Of a DNA stretch of 64,000 nt, positions 52,633 to 63,461 are shown one piece after another. Location of the stretch: NCBI RefSeq assembly GCF_004379255.2, contig NC_056034.1:40406887-40470886 (forward strand), written 5' to 3'. Source of the stretch: Salvia splendens. Lineage: Eukaryota > Streptophyta > Magnoliopsida > Lamiales > Lamiaceae. Numbering within the stretch: position 1 is the first letter of the stretch; each line of letters opens with the position of its first letter. Below the pieces are notes generated by a model that was not told where the DNA came from, searched no databases, and worked only from the letters and a program-made list of their open reading frames with translations. The position numbers and the translations under genes are program-made.

Positions 52633-53852
52633 ATTTTCCTCCTCTTCCAAATTCAGGGATCCGCCAATCCAAAACCCTAATTCACAAGGCACAAGCTAGA
52701 CTTGTTGATGAAGAAATCAAGCGGAAGTCTCCTAGTCCGAAGAAAGGTATAGAGAAAAACGTGGAGTAGTTTACAGTGATTCAACAGTAACAAATTTATA
52801 TATATACATAAACATTGTTTTCATTTTCCTAGAAAAGTAGCATTTTAAACTGTAGCATTTAATTGTTGCTTTTAATAAGCCCATCAAATGTTAGATTTAG
52901 TCTATCCTCTTCTGTATGGGCCTATTAATATTTTAATGGGCCCAATAAGTTTTTTGGTCCAATATCAGTGAAGCCCAAAATTAATGGTAATGGAGTAGTT
53001 AATTTATTGTACGTTTTTAAGTTAGGATGTTAATCCCGCTCGACGATCTCAATGGCCCATTTAGTATAAAAGGTTATTATGTTGTAACTTTCTTACTCGA
53101 TTATAAGTTCAATCCAATTAGCCTGCAATCAGAGTAGGACTTATCTAACACTCTAATTTAAAATATTTAAATTATTTATCACGGATATTTAAATTTACTC
53201 TATCAAACATGTTAACAAAGTATCACAATCAAATTTTTTGCCACACGTTATCACATCCTATGAGTTGTAGACTGATATACACTCTCATCTCTTTTATTAA
53301 AACAAAAAAAAGGTTGTCTATTGGAGAAACCTTTGAGTATTTTTATTTTTAATCTTTTAGCGTGGATGAACAAAATTCAAAACTAAATAAATAAATATTG
53401 TTGATAACAAAGCAAATGATGGAAAGCAACCATGATACAAAGTGGAGTTAAGCCCACCCGTTGAATGTCAAATTGTAATTAGGTTTTCTTGCAAAAGAAA
53501 ATTGTATTTCTATAACATGCTGCGCCATGAATAAATTTTCAATATTCATAGAAAAATATATGCATATATACATAATATGATGTCAAAATATATGACTATA
53601 TTATTAGCTTTCCACAACAAACTCCTAGGTTTTGTTGTGAGTTGTTGACCATAAACAAAATTGGCAAAATGGAAAGCCAATGAGATTTGGTTTGACATTG
53701 CAATTGACCCTTTGAATTTTGTTATAATAATGGGGTTGTAGAGGAATTGAGAGTGACCATCTTAGCATGCATTATGCCTCAACTTGCACATAACTTTTTG
53801 AATATAAATATCTCATTCAAACTAAATCTAATTCCACGTTCTTCTTATTCAG
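52633..53852. other. UPL6 5' UTR, promoter and upstream DNA
   Basis: The 5' UTR probably covers the first ~120 bases left of about 52750. Beyond it the DNA is A+T-rich with no reading frame of interest and no recognised repeat up to the MITE at 53855. Confidence 0.55.
52917..52943 (-). promoter_or_regulatory. Site II motifs upstream of UPL6
   Basis: TGGGCC at 52917-52922 and TGGGCCC at 52937-52943 lie about 285-310 bp upstream of the UPL6 start codon (partly palindromic, so strand is nominal). Site II function is inferred from known plant promoters. Confidence 0.5.
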
Positions 53853-53854
53853 TA

Positions 53855-54120
53855 CTCCCTCCGTTCCCTTATAGTTGAGTCATTTTTCCATTTCGGGAAG
53901 TTCCCTCATAGTTGAGTCGTTTCCATATGCAGTAACATTTTTCTCATTCTTACTTTATACTCTCTCTTACTTTATTTTCTATACTTTATTCACTTTTACT
54001 TTATTCTCTCTACTTTTTTTCATTTCTTACTTTTTTATCTATTTATTTAACACACTCAACATCTCTTTTTTACGCTCCGTGCCAAAAAGTTTTGCATCAA
54101 CTATGAAGGAACGGAGGGAG
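53855..54120. mobile_element. Stowaway MITE (266 bp)
   Basis: Well-preserved ends: CTCCCTCCGTTCCCTTATAG on the left and GAAGGAACGGAGGGAG on the right, between TA at 53853-53854 and 54121-54122. The interior is T-rich. It looks one of the younger copies in the window. Confidence 0.9.
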
Positions 54121-54397
54121 TACTCCATTTATCCAATGAAAATTTATTTTCATAAATTTATTGGTTTTTATTTAGACGTACTTCAATAAATATTGTACAA
54201 AACTATTCATTGTGTACGAGTTATTAGTCGTATAATATATGTATGGCATCCTAATATCTTGTTTGACCTAAACTACACAATTTATTATAAACCAAAAGCC
54301 TTAAATTAAATAACATACGAATAATGTGATACATACCACCTCCAGTTGATCATATATCTAATACAAACCATAATGTATCAAATCTATCAATTAATTT

Positions 54398-55033
54398 TGT
54401 TGGGTTACAAACCCATCCCACATCGGATGAGTAGGGGAAGTTGGAAGGTGTATATAATTCCTATCCAACCCCAATTAGTTTGAGGCCTTTTGGGAGTGAC
54501 CCAAAAATAAATCCGTGCGGGCTTGACCCAAAGCGGACAATATCAAACTAATGTTGCAGTCGACGATCCTAACAAGTGGTATCAGAGCCCAGGTGGCTAT
54601 GGGTCGTGCCTGGATGAGCCCCGGTTAGGGTCGGGCCCTGAAGGACTCAAAGCTAGAGTCGGGCCCAGGATGACCCAGGGGCTTGGGCTGGAACGACCCA
54701 TGTTCGTGTCGACTGCGTTCCCGATGTGGTCTCGGTTTGAGGGGATGTTTGTTGGGTTACAAACCCATCCCACATCGGATGAGTAGGGGAAGTTGGAAGG
54801 TGTATATAATTCCTATCCAACCCGTTCCCGATGTGGTCTCGGTTTGAGGGGATGTTTGTTGGGTTACAAACCCATCCCACATCGGATGAGTAGGGGAAGT
54901 TGGAAGGTGTATATAATTCCTATCCAACCCCAATTAGTTTGAGGCCTTTTGGGAGTGACCCAAAAACAAATCCGTGCGGGCATGACCCAAAGCGGACAAT
55001 ATCAAACTAATGTTGCAGTCAACGATTCTAACA
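54398..55033 (+). mobile_element. TRIM retroelement with an internal mosaic repeat
   Basis: Terminal repeats 54398-54574 and 54857-55033 (177 bp each) start TGTTGGGTTACAAACCC and end CTAACA. AATTT is duplicated at 54393-54397 and 55034-55038. Right after the first LTR, TGGTATCAGAGCC (54577-54589) is a classic primer-binding site for initiator tRNA-Met. The interior is only ~175 bp and non-coding, as expected for a terminal-repeat retrotransposon in miniature. An extra 107 bp unit, 54750-54856, combines the first ~74 bp of an LTR with the last ~33 bp of the interior. TATATAAT near 54450 may be the LTR promoter. Confidence 0.9.
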
Positions 55034-55038
55034 AATTT

Positions 55039-56800
55039 GATTTCAATATATCCTACCGACAAACTATGATAATGATATGTTATTTAATAGTAAAAGATAT
55101 TAAAGTTAAATGTATCACACTTTATCTAATACTAATGGTTTCCAAACAAGTCGTCTATTCTACGTAATCTTGTGGTCAATTTAGAATATCAGGAATAATT
55201 AAAGTGACTTTCCATGGTCTCGAGAACTTAGTGACGGCTTAAATCATGAATTAGAAAGTGGTGCACGAAATTTCCCCTCTCAACATAACCATTAATGGAG
55301 ATGATTGGAGGGAAATAAGAGAGTCGAAAAGAAGTTGATGTCGGATCTCTCGATATGACCGGATTATTTGTAGTGTCTTGGTGTCATCTTTGTTGTCCGG
55401 AAAGGTCTCAAACTATCAATTTTAGGTGTTGCATAGGAGCTTTAATGTTTGATATAATTATTTTGGACTAGCTTGTTCTCTCTTGGTTTTATTTTTAAAA
55501 GAAAGAGAGTCATTTGTACATTTGTAAAGAATAAAACAAGTAAATAAAATTTGAGAATTCAAAAGAAAATGTATGTATTTATGAAATTTGAATAGTCATT
55601 AAACCGTCCACTCTACTGTTTATAAAATGTGAGGATTCAAAAGAAAATGTATGTATTTATGAAATTTGAATAGTCATCAAACCGCCCACTCTACTATTCA
55701 AATCACCTCAAGAAATCAACTAATTATGCAAGCTGATTATAATACTAAAGCACTAATCGATACTTTGGTTATAGCCCATTTGAGAAATCTATTCATTATT
55801 AATTTAATGAAGTTGAATTATCTCTTGTCAAAGAAGGAAATGCTTAAGGAATTTTTTTTCAGTCTCCATACACGTTTGGTCAATTACATGGTGTCGTTGA
55901 CATGGTAGACCTGCATGCTTAAGTGATTCATAATTAAACACAAACATATTAAAATGTAATTAATATATGTTACAAACTTTCGAATTAATTAAATCTTAAT
56001 GGTCAGGCAACTTGGCTTAAGCTGCCAATATAATAAAATTAAAGTAAAATTAGACCCGCAATGTTAAATGATTAAGAAAGTAAACTAATCCAAACATTCT
56101 AGAACTATAACACTACATCTTAAGTAGTTTAATATTAGTGACATAGATATTAATTAAAAATAGTACAACACTAATTAGTTTTATACTATCCAAAATGCAA
56201 CTGTGAATCAGCTTACATTTTTGTGTACCAACTTTTTGCCTACAGTTTGTCTCAATTGTGAAGAACGCCGATTTTTGGTTGTTGAGTTCATACATAGGAT
56301 TTTTAGCTTTTTGGCAACTTTTCCACCATTTATTTTCTTGACAATTATTTCTAATCCAATTTTAGGAACTTTTTGAACATAAGTGGGACAAGCTTTAACA
56401 CACAGCATGCACATAAAATTTATATATGATTGCTTTTTCTTTCTTTTTTTGTTCGAAAAATGGTCGGTGTTTTCGTTTATGCTCACTATTTTGCTCGAAA
56501 GTTTGCTAGCACAATGGCGTGCTCACAAAAAAGTGGCCGCAAATGGCCGGGTTTTTTTTGTAGTGGCTGATCTAGATAAATCTCATTCATGTACAACAGC
56601 AATTTATATACCAATGCATTTCTATTGTTTTTATGAGTATTGAAATTCTGAAAAACAAAATATTGCTATATTACCTACCGATTTAAATGTGCAAAAATTT
56701 GTAGCCATTTTCTTTGAGGTGCCAAAAGTTTGACTTATATATATTGGCCCTCTCATCAACTCCATCATGTGTGTAAAATCTTCTTAGGTAGCATATTATA
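55039..56800. other. Intergenic DNA with no gene seen
   Basis: A+T-rich sequence with one 78 bp tandem repeat (listed separately). The small reading frames here lack any family signature. Confidence 0.6.
55546..55701. repeat. 78 bp tandem repeat, two copies
   Basis: Units 55546-55623 and 55624-55701 share CAAAAGAAAATGTATGTATT and TGAATAGTCAT, differing at a handful of bases. Confidence 0.9.
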
Positions 56801-56803
56801 CGT

Positions 56804-57088
56804 CACTACTAGAAAATTGGCTTGTAATGACACTTAAAATTGTCACTAGAAAATTACTGTGCTGACACTTCATCTATAATGGCACTTATGCAAGTGCAGC
56901 ACCGGGTACCTGTAGTAAGAGGTAGTGTGTAGATAGTACATCTATGATGGCACTTTTTACGTTGAAGTGCAGTAACAATATATTATAAAGTGCAGTGAAA
57001 AGCTAGTGTGTAGATAGTACATCTATGCTGGCACTTTTTATAAAGTGTGATAAAAAAAGTGTAGTGAAAAGCAATTTTTCTAGTAGTG
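56804..57088. mobile_element. CACTA-type MITE (285 bp)
   Basis: It begins CACTACTAGAAAATTGGCTT and ends AAGCAATTTTTCTAGTAGTG, which is its inverted copy, with a 3 bp CGT duplication at 56801-56803 and 57089-57091. These are the defining marks of the CACTA (En/Spm) superfamily. Inside, a block containing GTGTGTAGATAGTACATCTA occurs twice, near 56926 and 57007. Confidence 0.9.
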
Positions 57089-57426
57089 CGTGTATTTTAT
57101 ATTGATGATGACATCATTGTATTTTATTTGTTATTGTGTATATCATATTCATATGGATGTGTTAGTTAATGACGTGGTAGATATTGGTGATCTTTAGTTA
57201 TTTAATTTGTAATACTTTCCTAATAAATTAAGTGTTATTTTTGGATAATTAAAAAGCACAAACCATCTTAGGATGCGAGCAAAGAGTGCAAGTAGTTTAG
57301 ACATCAATTTATAGTCTAATTACAAAGGTACGAGAACAAACATTTCTTCTCTTTCTCCTTGTTGGATTGTAGCTCTTGGGATATTGCTTTATCACGAATA
57401 TCTTAAATGAACCACGCTATAACATA
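57089..57426. other. Short intergenic stretch, nothing recognised
   Basis: A+T-rich sequence between two MITEs, with no open frame, repeat or RNA gene seen. Confidence 0.6.
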
Positions 57427-57428
57427 TA

Positions 57429-57662
57429 CTCTTTCTATTCCCTAAAAATAGACTAATTTATTTGGTTGACCCTTAGGATCATACCACTTCAATATAAGAA
57501 AATATTTTTCTTTCCAATGAGGTGGGTCTCATTAACTCACAAAACAATACTGTATAAAATCTCAAACCAGAAACCAAATATTTCATATTTATTGGGACGG
57601 AGTGAGTGCATATTAAAATTCATTTCGTTTCAAAATTGGTCTATTTTTAGGTGACAAAGGAG
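57429..57662. mobile_element. Stowaway-like MITE (234 bp)
   Basis: Left CTCTTTCTATTCCCTAAAAA and right TTTTTAGGTGACAAAGGAG are inverted, with TA on both sides. An inner GGGACGGAGTGAGTG at about 57594 looks like the end of another element, so this may be a nested or rearranged copy. Confidence 0.75.
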
Positions 57663-57858
57663 TAGAATATATATATCATAACTCTTTATCAAACATTCGA
57701 GCATCCAACAAATTTAGGAAGCACGTCTCCATGTCTTTAGGGAGACAAATGGAAATACTTCAACATTCACAATTATAGTACCAAATACTGCTAAATCCTT
57801 CGCAATAGTATGTGTTTGATGGTCTCTAGTTCTTCTTTGCAAAACACACATCTACGCT

Positions 57859-58533
57859 CACTGGCGGATCTAGGGGGCAAGAGGGGGCGGTCGCCCCCTC
57901 CCGGCCATTCGGAGAGCCTAAACTTTCCCTTGAATCAAGCCGAAAATAGCATATCCGCCCCCTCCGTAGCTCCGTGTAGTGTAGAAATGTACTTTGTTTC
58001 CAATAAATGTCATATAAAATGTAGTAGTCTAATGGTTTGGTTGTTTTTTTTTAACTAAGAGGTTAGGGTTCAACCCTCAACAAGAACATATTTTATCCAA
58101 TTTTTTCTTTTTTTATTTCAACAATTCATATTTCTTCTTATTATCAAAATAATACCTTTAAATACTTTATGAAATGTAAACTTTTGCTAATTTGCATATA
58201 TTATGTTGTTATATTTATTCTTTAGTTAAAATCATTTTTAATCTTGTGTTAATATTTCTTAGTCCTTAAGTATTAATAATTTGTGAATTCTCGTAACAAA
58301 ATAAACATTTTAAATATTTTTGAAATCTAAATATTTACAATATTTTATATTTTTAAATGAATAATACATATATACAAGCTAATGCATGTTTATATTTTAT
58401 TAACGAAGCTAGTGCTACTTAAATATTAATATAATATTATTTATTTTATTATTAAAAATAATATAAATTAAATATTTAATATTTAAATAATAAATTCCGC
58501 CCCCGCCATTTTCGGAGTTTGGATCCGCCACTG
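57859..58533. mobile_element. Non-autonomous hAT element (675 bp)
   Basis: Ends are CACTGGCGGATC and GATCCGCCACTG (11 of 12 bases inverted). TCTACGCT is duplicated exactly at 57851-57858 and 58534-58541. An 8 bp duplication with such ends is diagnostic of hAT transposons. Subterminal GCCCCC-rich segments lie near both ends, and the interior is strongly A+T-rich and non-coding. Confidence 0.92.
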
Positions 58534-58598
58534 TCTACGCTCTCCTATTTTCGCTACACCAAGTCTAAAGAGTCTTTCATTAGTATTCAGTCATCCAA

Positions 58599-60308
58599 TG
58601 TCACGCCCGCCCGCCCACCCCAGGGGTGTTACAAACGAGGCGATCGTGACCAAGGGACAAACATTAACAATAGCATTTAAAGATAACAGTTCATAAGAAA
58701 GGCTCAATTAGCTTAAAAGAATAATATATATCAGAGTGTATGATACACAGAGTGCAAACTCGACTTTAGCTCCAAACAAATGGGAAAAGCTCGAATAAAA
58801 TAAGAGTGTCTTTTCAACAATCAGCAACTCGAGATAAAATTTTCGAGCACAATACTTGGCAAAAGAAACCATATTCAGCGGAAGCATTTCGAGAGTAGAA
58901 TAATGTCATGTATGAAGACACAACATATTCTGAAACTTTCATAGACATCTTCTTCACTTTTATGCTCAACATCGCCCGCCGTCATCACTGCTCAACCTGC
59001 ACATTTTTAAAACAAATGCAGGGCTGAGTACTTGGTGTACTCAGTGGACACGTGCCGAAAATATATTTATAAAAACAGATTTTGTCAAGCCACTCTTTGA
59101 GTGAACTCGGGATTTTAGGAAAAGTCCGAGAACACTAAACATTTTTCTTTTCCTTTTTCAAAAGCGATCTTTCGATCTATTTTCCTGGAACATATGCCGT
59201 ATCTGACAAACCCGATTTCACTATCTCTTGTCCATTCATCATTCATCGTTCCTTTCATCATTCATCATATCTTAACATTCAAGTGCCGGGGAAGTGGTTA
59301 CCTCCCACGGTCTCCCATCAATCCATTCCATTCATTGTTGCAGTCAGATAGGCATAGTTCCAAAACAAAATATGGCTTGACATAATCTTTTCAACTTTAT
59401 TTTCCACAAAACGTTTTTGAAACATAAATCATTTTTCTGCATAGGTCGAGCATCATCTCACATCACATCAACGAGTCGAGCAAATCACAAATCACTCGAT
59501 ATATCAACACATATTTCACGTAACATCACTTTCACTTTGATCACATATAACATGATGCTTCGAAAGCCCACGTAAAAACTTCTCGTAAAAACTGTACGGT
59601 AACTAGAAAGCCCACGTAAAAACTTCTCGTAAAAACTGTACGGTAACTAGAAAGCCCACCTCGTTCGTTTAAAGCCTTCACGCTGTGCTCCTTTCTTTCT
59701 CCTCTTCTCTTTCTCGGCTACGCTCACGCCGCCACCACGCTACCGCCACCGCTGCTGTATGCGCGGCGGCTCGCCGTCGCGGTCCGCCCCAGCCACCGTC
59801 GCCGAGGATCTCCCCCAGCCGCCGACGCCGTTCCCGACAGGTAGGTGGTCGGAAATTCGTTCCTCCATCCCCTCTCTTCTCTCTCTCGGATTTCTCTCGA
59901 TTGTGAAGTAAAGAAATGAAAAGGATGGAGGTTGTATATATAGAAATTTTTTTTCATAAAAGACAAAATTTTACGTCTTTTCGTTTCGATGCGACGAGTA
60001 ATTAATGCGGCCGTCGTTGGAAAACGTGCCTGATGCGATGTGGTTCTTATCCAACTTTTCGTCTTGATGTGACGCGGTTCTTATCCAACTTTTCGTCTTG
60101 ATTTGTTGTTGAAAGTGTATTTGATACGTGGTCTATTCTTTCGTGTATGTATCATTTTGGGCTCGTAACAATTGGGTTTCAAATTGGGCTAGGAAAGAAT
60201 AATTTACTTCTCTCGATAAAAGAAACAAGGTCGAAAAAATTTTAAAGTGTACAAACAACGGTTCTTTCAAGAACAAAATAAAAAGGTAGAAAAAGTCGGG
60301 GTGTTACA
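58599..60308. mobile_element. Solo LTR (~1.7 kb) of a large retrotransposon
   Basis: The block starts TGTCACGCCC and ends GGGGTGTTACA, with TCCAA duplicated at 58594-58598 and 60309-60313. It has no primer site, polypurine tract or coding domain. A single TG...CA unit with target duplicates is what remains when two LTRs recombine. The size suits large Ty3/gypsy LTRs (inference). A G+C-rich stretch (59720-59860) and a 44 bp tandem repeat lie inside; orientation was not decided. Confidence 0.8.
59562..59658. repeat. 44 bp tandem repeat inside the solo LTR
   Basis: Two full copies starting GAAAGCCCACGTAAAAACTT at 59562 and 59606, plus the first ~9 bp of a third at 59650. The copies are identical by eye. 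Confidence 0.9.
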
Positions 60309-60447
60309 TCCAAGGTATTTAGTCTTCCTTGGATGACAAATCTACTTGAAGTTATGCTTAGCTGATGCGAGATGATAATGTAAAGAATATTTCGAGCTAC
60401 TCTGTATGGGTAAAGATTTGCATCCATTTTATTCAATAATGAGAAGA

Positions 60448-60565
60448 ATTAAAATGTCAACACGATACATTAAAATATCAATACATAGTGTCAACCAGTA
60501 TACTGAAATGTCAACAAAATTATGTGTTGACATTTTAATGTTATCGTATTAACATTTTAATACAT
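60448..60565. repeat. Inverted repeat (~37 bp arms)
   Basis: The arms near 60448-60487 and 60522-60562 each contain ATTAAAATGT, then (A/T)ACGATA and ATTAAAATAT-like segments in opposite orientation. TGTCAACA and its complement TGTTGACA also recur. It is probably a small MITE; no target duplication was resolved. Confidence 0.6.
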
Positions 60566-61129
60566 TGCATTGATAAATTGACAAAGTTAGCAACTTAAGA
60601 AAATTAGCAATTGATCACACATCTGTGCTACCCAAAATTACCTTTAATCAGTTTTTAAAACAAAAGGAAAGCTCTTTTTAAACTCCAACTAAATAAATTG
60701 TGAGTATTACTAGTTTAATTAATTTTTGAGCTGTAGCTTTGGATAAAACAGCAACTATGAAACGTGTCGGTGCCCGGTTAGTCTCTCACCGTTATAAAAT
60801 AATCCATACTATGGAGCCCACATGGAATGTGCAATTTGATCAAGTTACAGTAATGTTGATAATTTTATCATGATTTTTCGTTTGTCTAATTATAATTTAT
60901 ATATTAATGCGAAGTACATTATGCCAATTTGACGAGCCACCTCAACTTTTCAAAGCCATATTATAATAATATGGCTTCAAAAGATATTTTTTATAGTAAT
61001 TTAACTGAACATATATACCAAAATAGTTTAGAATTTAAATGATAATCTTTTATAGTAGTATTTATATATACATGTGTGATAAAAAAAAATTGTAATCCGT
61101 AGTGTACTTGTGAACTCTATAGTACATTT

Positions 61130-61329
61130 GGGGTATTCGGTTTGCAAGATTGTATTCGGGATTAAATTTGTAATGTGTTTGGTTCATAAGATTCAACCGC
61201 ATAACTCAATCCTAGATGGATAATCATAGGATAATTAGTCATAGTTAACCCCCTACAACTAAAATAATCTCACAACTCAATCCTAGATTGTATCTAGATA
61301 TTATTTTATCTTGGAAACCGAACACGGCC
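61130..61329. mobile_element. PIF/Harbinger- or hAT-like MITE, class uncertain
   Basis: The left end GGGGTATTCGGTTTGCAAG matches the reverse complement of the right end (GGCCGTGTTCGGTTTCCAAG). Within, AACTCAATCCTAGAT occurs twice. Ends of this kind (CGTGTTCGGTTT) are common on small dicot MITEs. The target duplication was not clear. Confidence 0.55.
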
Positions 61330-62114
61330 TTGGAGTATAACAAAGACATGTTTGCATGATTTGATTGGGTCATACTATATAATTATATTCATATCTAAAG
61401 CATTGCAAATCTTAATGAGACGTCGTTTCAAAGCGTGGACTAGGAAAAAAACATCAATCCAAAACATGTAGCACTGAATCTGGATAGTTTGCATCTAATC
61501 TGAATGTTGAATTCTAGTCCATCAACTTCAAAAAATCTGTTTGTTTTATCATCAAATATTGCCAAGCTGTATTATCTGAATTAGGTAAATATTAAATGAA
61601 AAATGTATGTGTCAGTCACGTGTTTATTGATTTTTAGGTCTAGTAAATTTGATGCTGCAACGAGTTAAATCTTGACCTTAGCATATTCTATTTGCCCTTG
61701 AAGATCCAAATTTTCATTAGGACAATCTTGGACTAGATTTATTGGTTGAGGTTACCTCTTCTCCCTTGACTAGCTTGGTCTATAAGATTTGCTATAGTCT
61801 ACGTGTCCATGTGCAATTTATTAAAACGATAATGGATACTTATCACGCTAACTGGAATAAAGGGAGTATTATTTTAAACGTCGTTGATTCTTTATATATT
61901 TTTATAATCATCAATTGGTGAGATTTTCACAGAATAAAATTTGCTACGTAAAGAGAAATGGTCGATGTTAAATTGAGAATTTTATAGAATATGATTTGCT
62001 ATGTGAAAAAAAACAGTTTAATTTGGAAGAAAATGGAAATAATTGAGTAGGAAGCATTTGTTATTTTATTGGTCATATTTTTTCTCTTGAGATAGAAGAG
62101 CAAAAAGAAAAATA

Positions 62115-62366
62115 CTCCCTCCGTCCCACAAGAGGAGTCGCATTTAGTGTGGACATGGATTTTAAGAAATGTAAAGAATAGTGGGTTGGAAAAATTAGTA
62201 GAATATGTGGTCCACTTTTTTATATTGATTTTATAATAAAATGTAAGTGAAGTGAGTTAGTAGAATGTGAGACCTACTTATCATATATGGTAAAAATGAA
62301 ATGTGACTTTTATTGTGGGATGGACTGAAATGACAAAATGTGACTCTTATTGTGGGACGGAGGGAA
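62115..62366. mobile_element. Stowaway MITE (252 bp)
   Basis: Left CTCCCTCCGTCCCACAAGAG and right TATTGTGGGACGGAGGGAA are inverted, between TA duplicates. It contains GGACATGGATTTTAAG and is a reverse-oriented relative of the element at 63210. Confidence 0.85.
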
Positions 62367-62368
62367 TA

Positions 62369-63207
62369 TCTCTTTAGCCCAAACTCACGAGTCGGCAATG
62401 ACCTTCTTTAGATGACGAGTTTTGGCCCTCTTAATTTTGTTTTCTAGATCTATCAATGCAATAGAGTAATTCGTCAGATATTTGAAACAGTGTAGTCAAA
62501 CTAAATCTCGAACCCGACCAAGACCCTATTCGATCTAACTCGACGATATCCACGCGTAACTCAAATCCAAACAACACGTCAGCAAGGATATCATCGTGCT
62601 TGATGTAAATTCAAGTATCCGATCAAACAGTGTGGTTGCTGTTGGCAACCCTTACTCGTCATTGTTTCATATTTGACTATGATTATGGCATAAAACATGT
62701 ACATTTACCACATCCTTTTCATTATCACTAGCGAAAAATGACACGATTTCATAATTAAATGTGATTATGTGTATATAAATATTAGTTGGCTTTTGGTCCC
62801 CTCTCTCTGTTTGCAATCCAAATGTCACAAAATTGGGGGTTTGGACAATGTAAATCAACTTAATAGTCCAGATTTAGTGGATTATCAGATAGATTTTCTT
62901 ATCACCTACTCAGATATCTTCCTTGTTGACTTAGAGTTTTGCAGAAACTAAACCAAATTCGAATGATTTATGTATGTGTGTGTATAATTAATTATGCGTT
63001 CAAGAAAAAAAAAACAGAGCAGGTAAAATGCATAAAAATCAAACCTACAATAATATAATCATGATGACTTCTCAATTTTCATGAGATGAGACAAATTGAA
63101 ACATAAAATTTAATTTATATACGTCAACGGGGTCGTAATAAGTTGAGAACTATATATAAGGAACTTACCAATTTGCTAATTCATTCATACCAGTTGGCAT
63201 TATAAAA
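62369..63207. other. Intergenic DNA, nothing recognised
   Basis: No gene, repeat or RNA structure was recognised. Open frames are short and lack family features. Confidence 0.6.
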
Positions 63208-63209
63208 TA

Positions 63210-63459
63210 CTCCATCTGTCCAATAATAAGAATCGCATTTTGTCAATTCGGTCCGTCTCACAATAAAAGTCACATTTTACTTTTATCATAAATGGTAAGT
63301 AGCTAGGTTCCACATTAATTCACTAACTCACATTCTATTATAAAACTAATATAAAAAAGTGGATCTCGTATTCCACTAACTTTTCCTACTCACTATTCTT
63401 TATATTTCTTAAATCTACTGTCCACACCAAATGTGACTCTTATTATGAGACGGATGAGT
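63210..63459. mobile_element. Stowaway MITE (250 bp), sister copy in opposite orientation
   Basis: Left CTCCATCTGTCCAATAATAA and right TTATTATGAGACGGATGAG are inverted, with TA at both borders. It shares CCACACCAAATG and CTTTATATTTCTTAAA-type segments, inverted, with 62115-62366. An inner GGTCCGTCTCACAATAAAAG near 63250 repeats the left end. Confidence 0.8.
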
Positions 63460-63461
63460 AA

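Larger units (their letters stand above)
60314..62112. other. Intergenic DNA with two small inverted-repeat elements
   Basis: No gene seen. The stretch holds the hairpin at 60448 and the MITE-like block at 61130, both listed; the rest is A+T-rich. Confidence 0.6.

Noticed and set aside
52633..52692. N-terminal extension of UPL6 by 20 codons
   Set aside because: It needs a GTG start. The ATG at 52632 gives the family-typical MFFSGDP start and an in-frame TAG lies just upstream.
53875..54189. Phe/Ser-rich frame of about 104 codons
   Set aside because: It is the translated T-rich interior of a Stowaway MITE.
54577..54589. Possible tRNA gene fragment (TGGTATCAGAGCC)
   Set aside because: It is the complement of the initiator tRNA 3' end used as a primer-binding site, not a tRNA gene.
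54523..54786. Open frame of about 87 codons
   Set aside because: It runs across the TRIM LTR, primer-binding site and interior; TRIMs are non-coding.
55546..55701. CRISPR-like repeat array
   Set aside because: There are just two direct tandem units without spacers, in a eukaryotic genome.
59685..59906. Arg/Pro/Ala-rich plus-strand reading frame
   Set aside because: It lies entirely in the G+C-rich stretch of the solo LTR. Low-complexity composition keeps the frame open and no family signature is visible.
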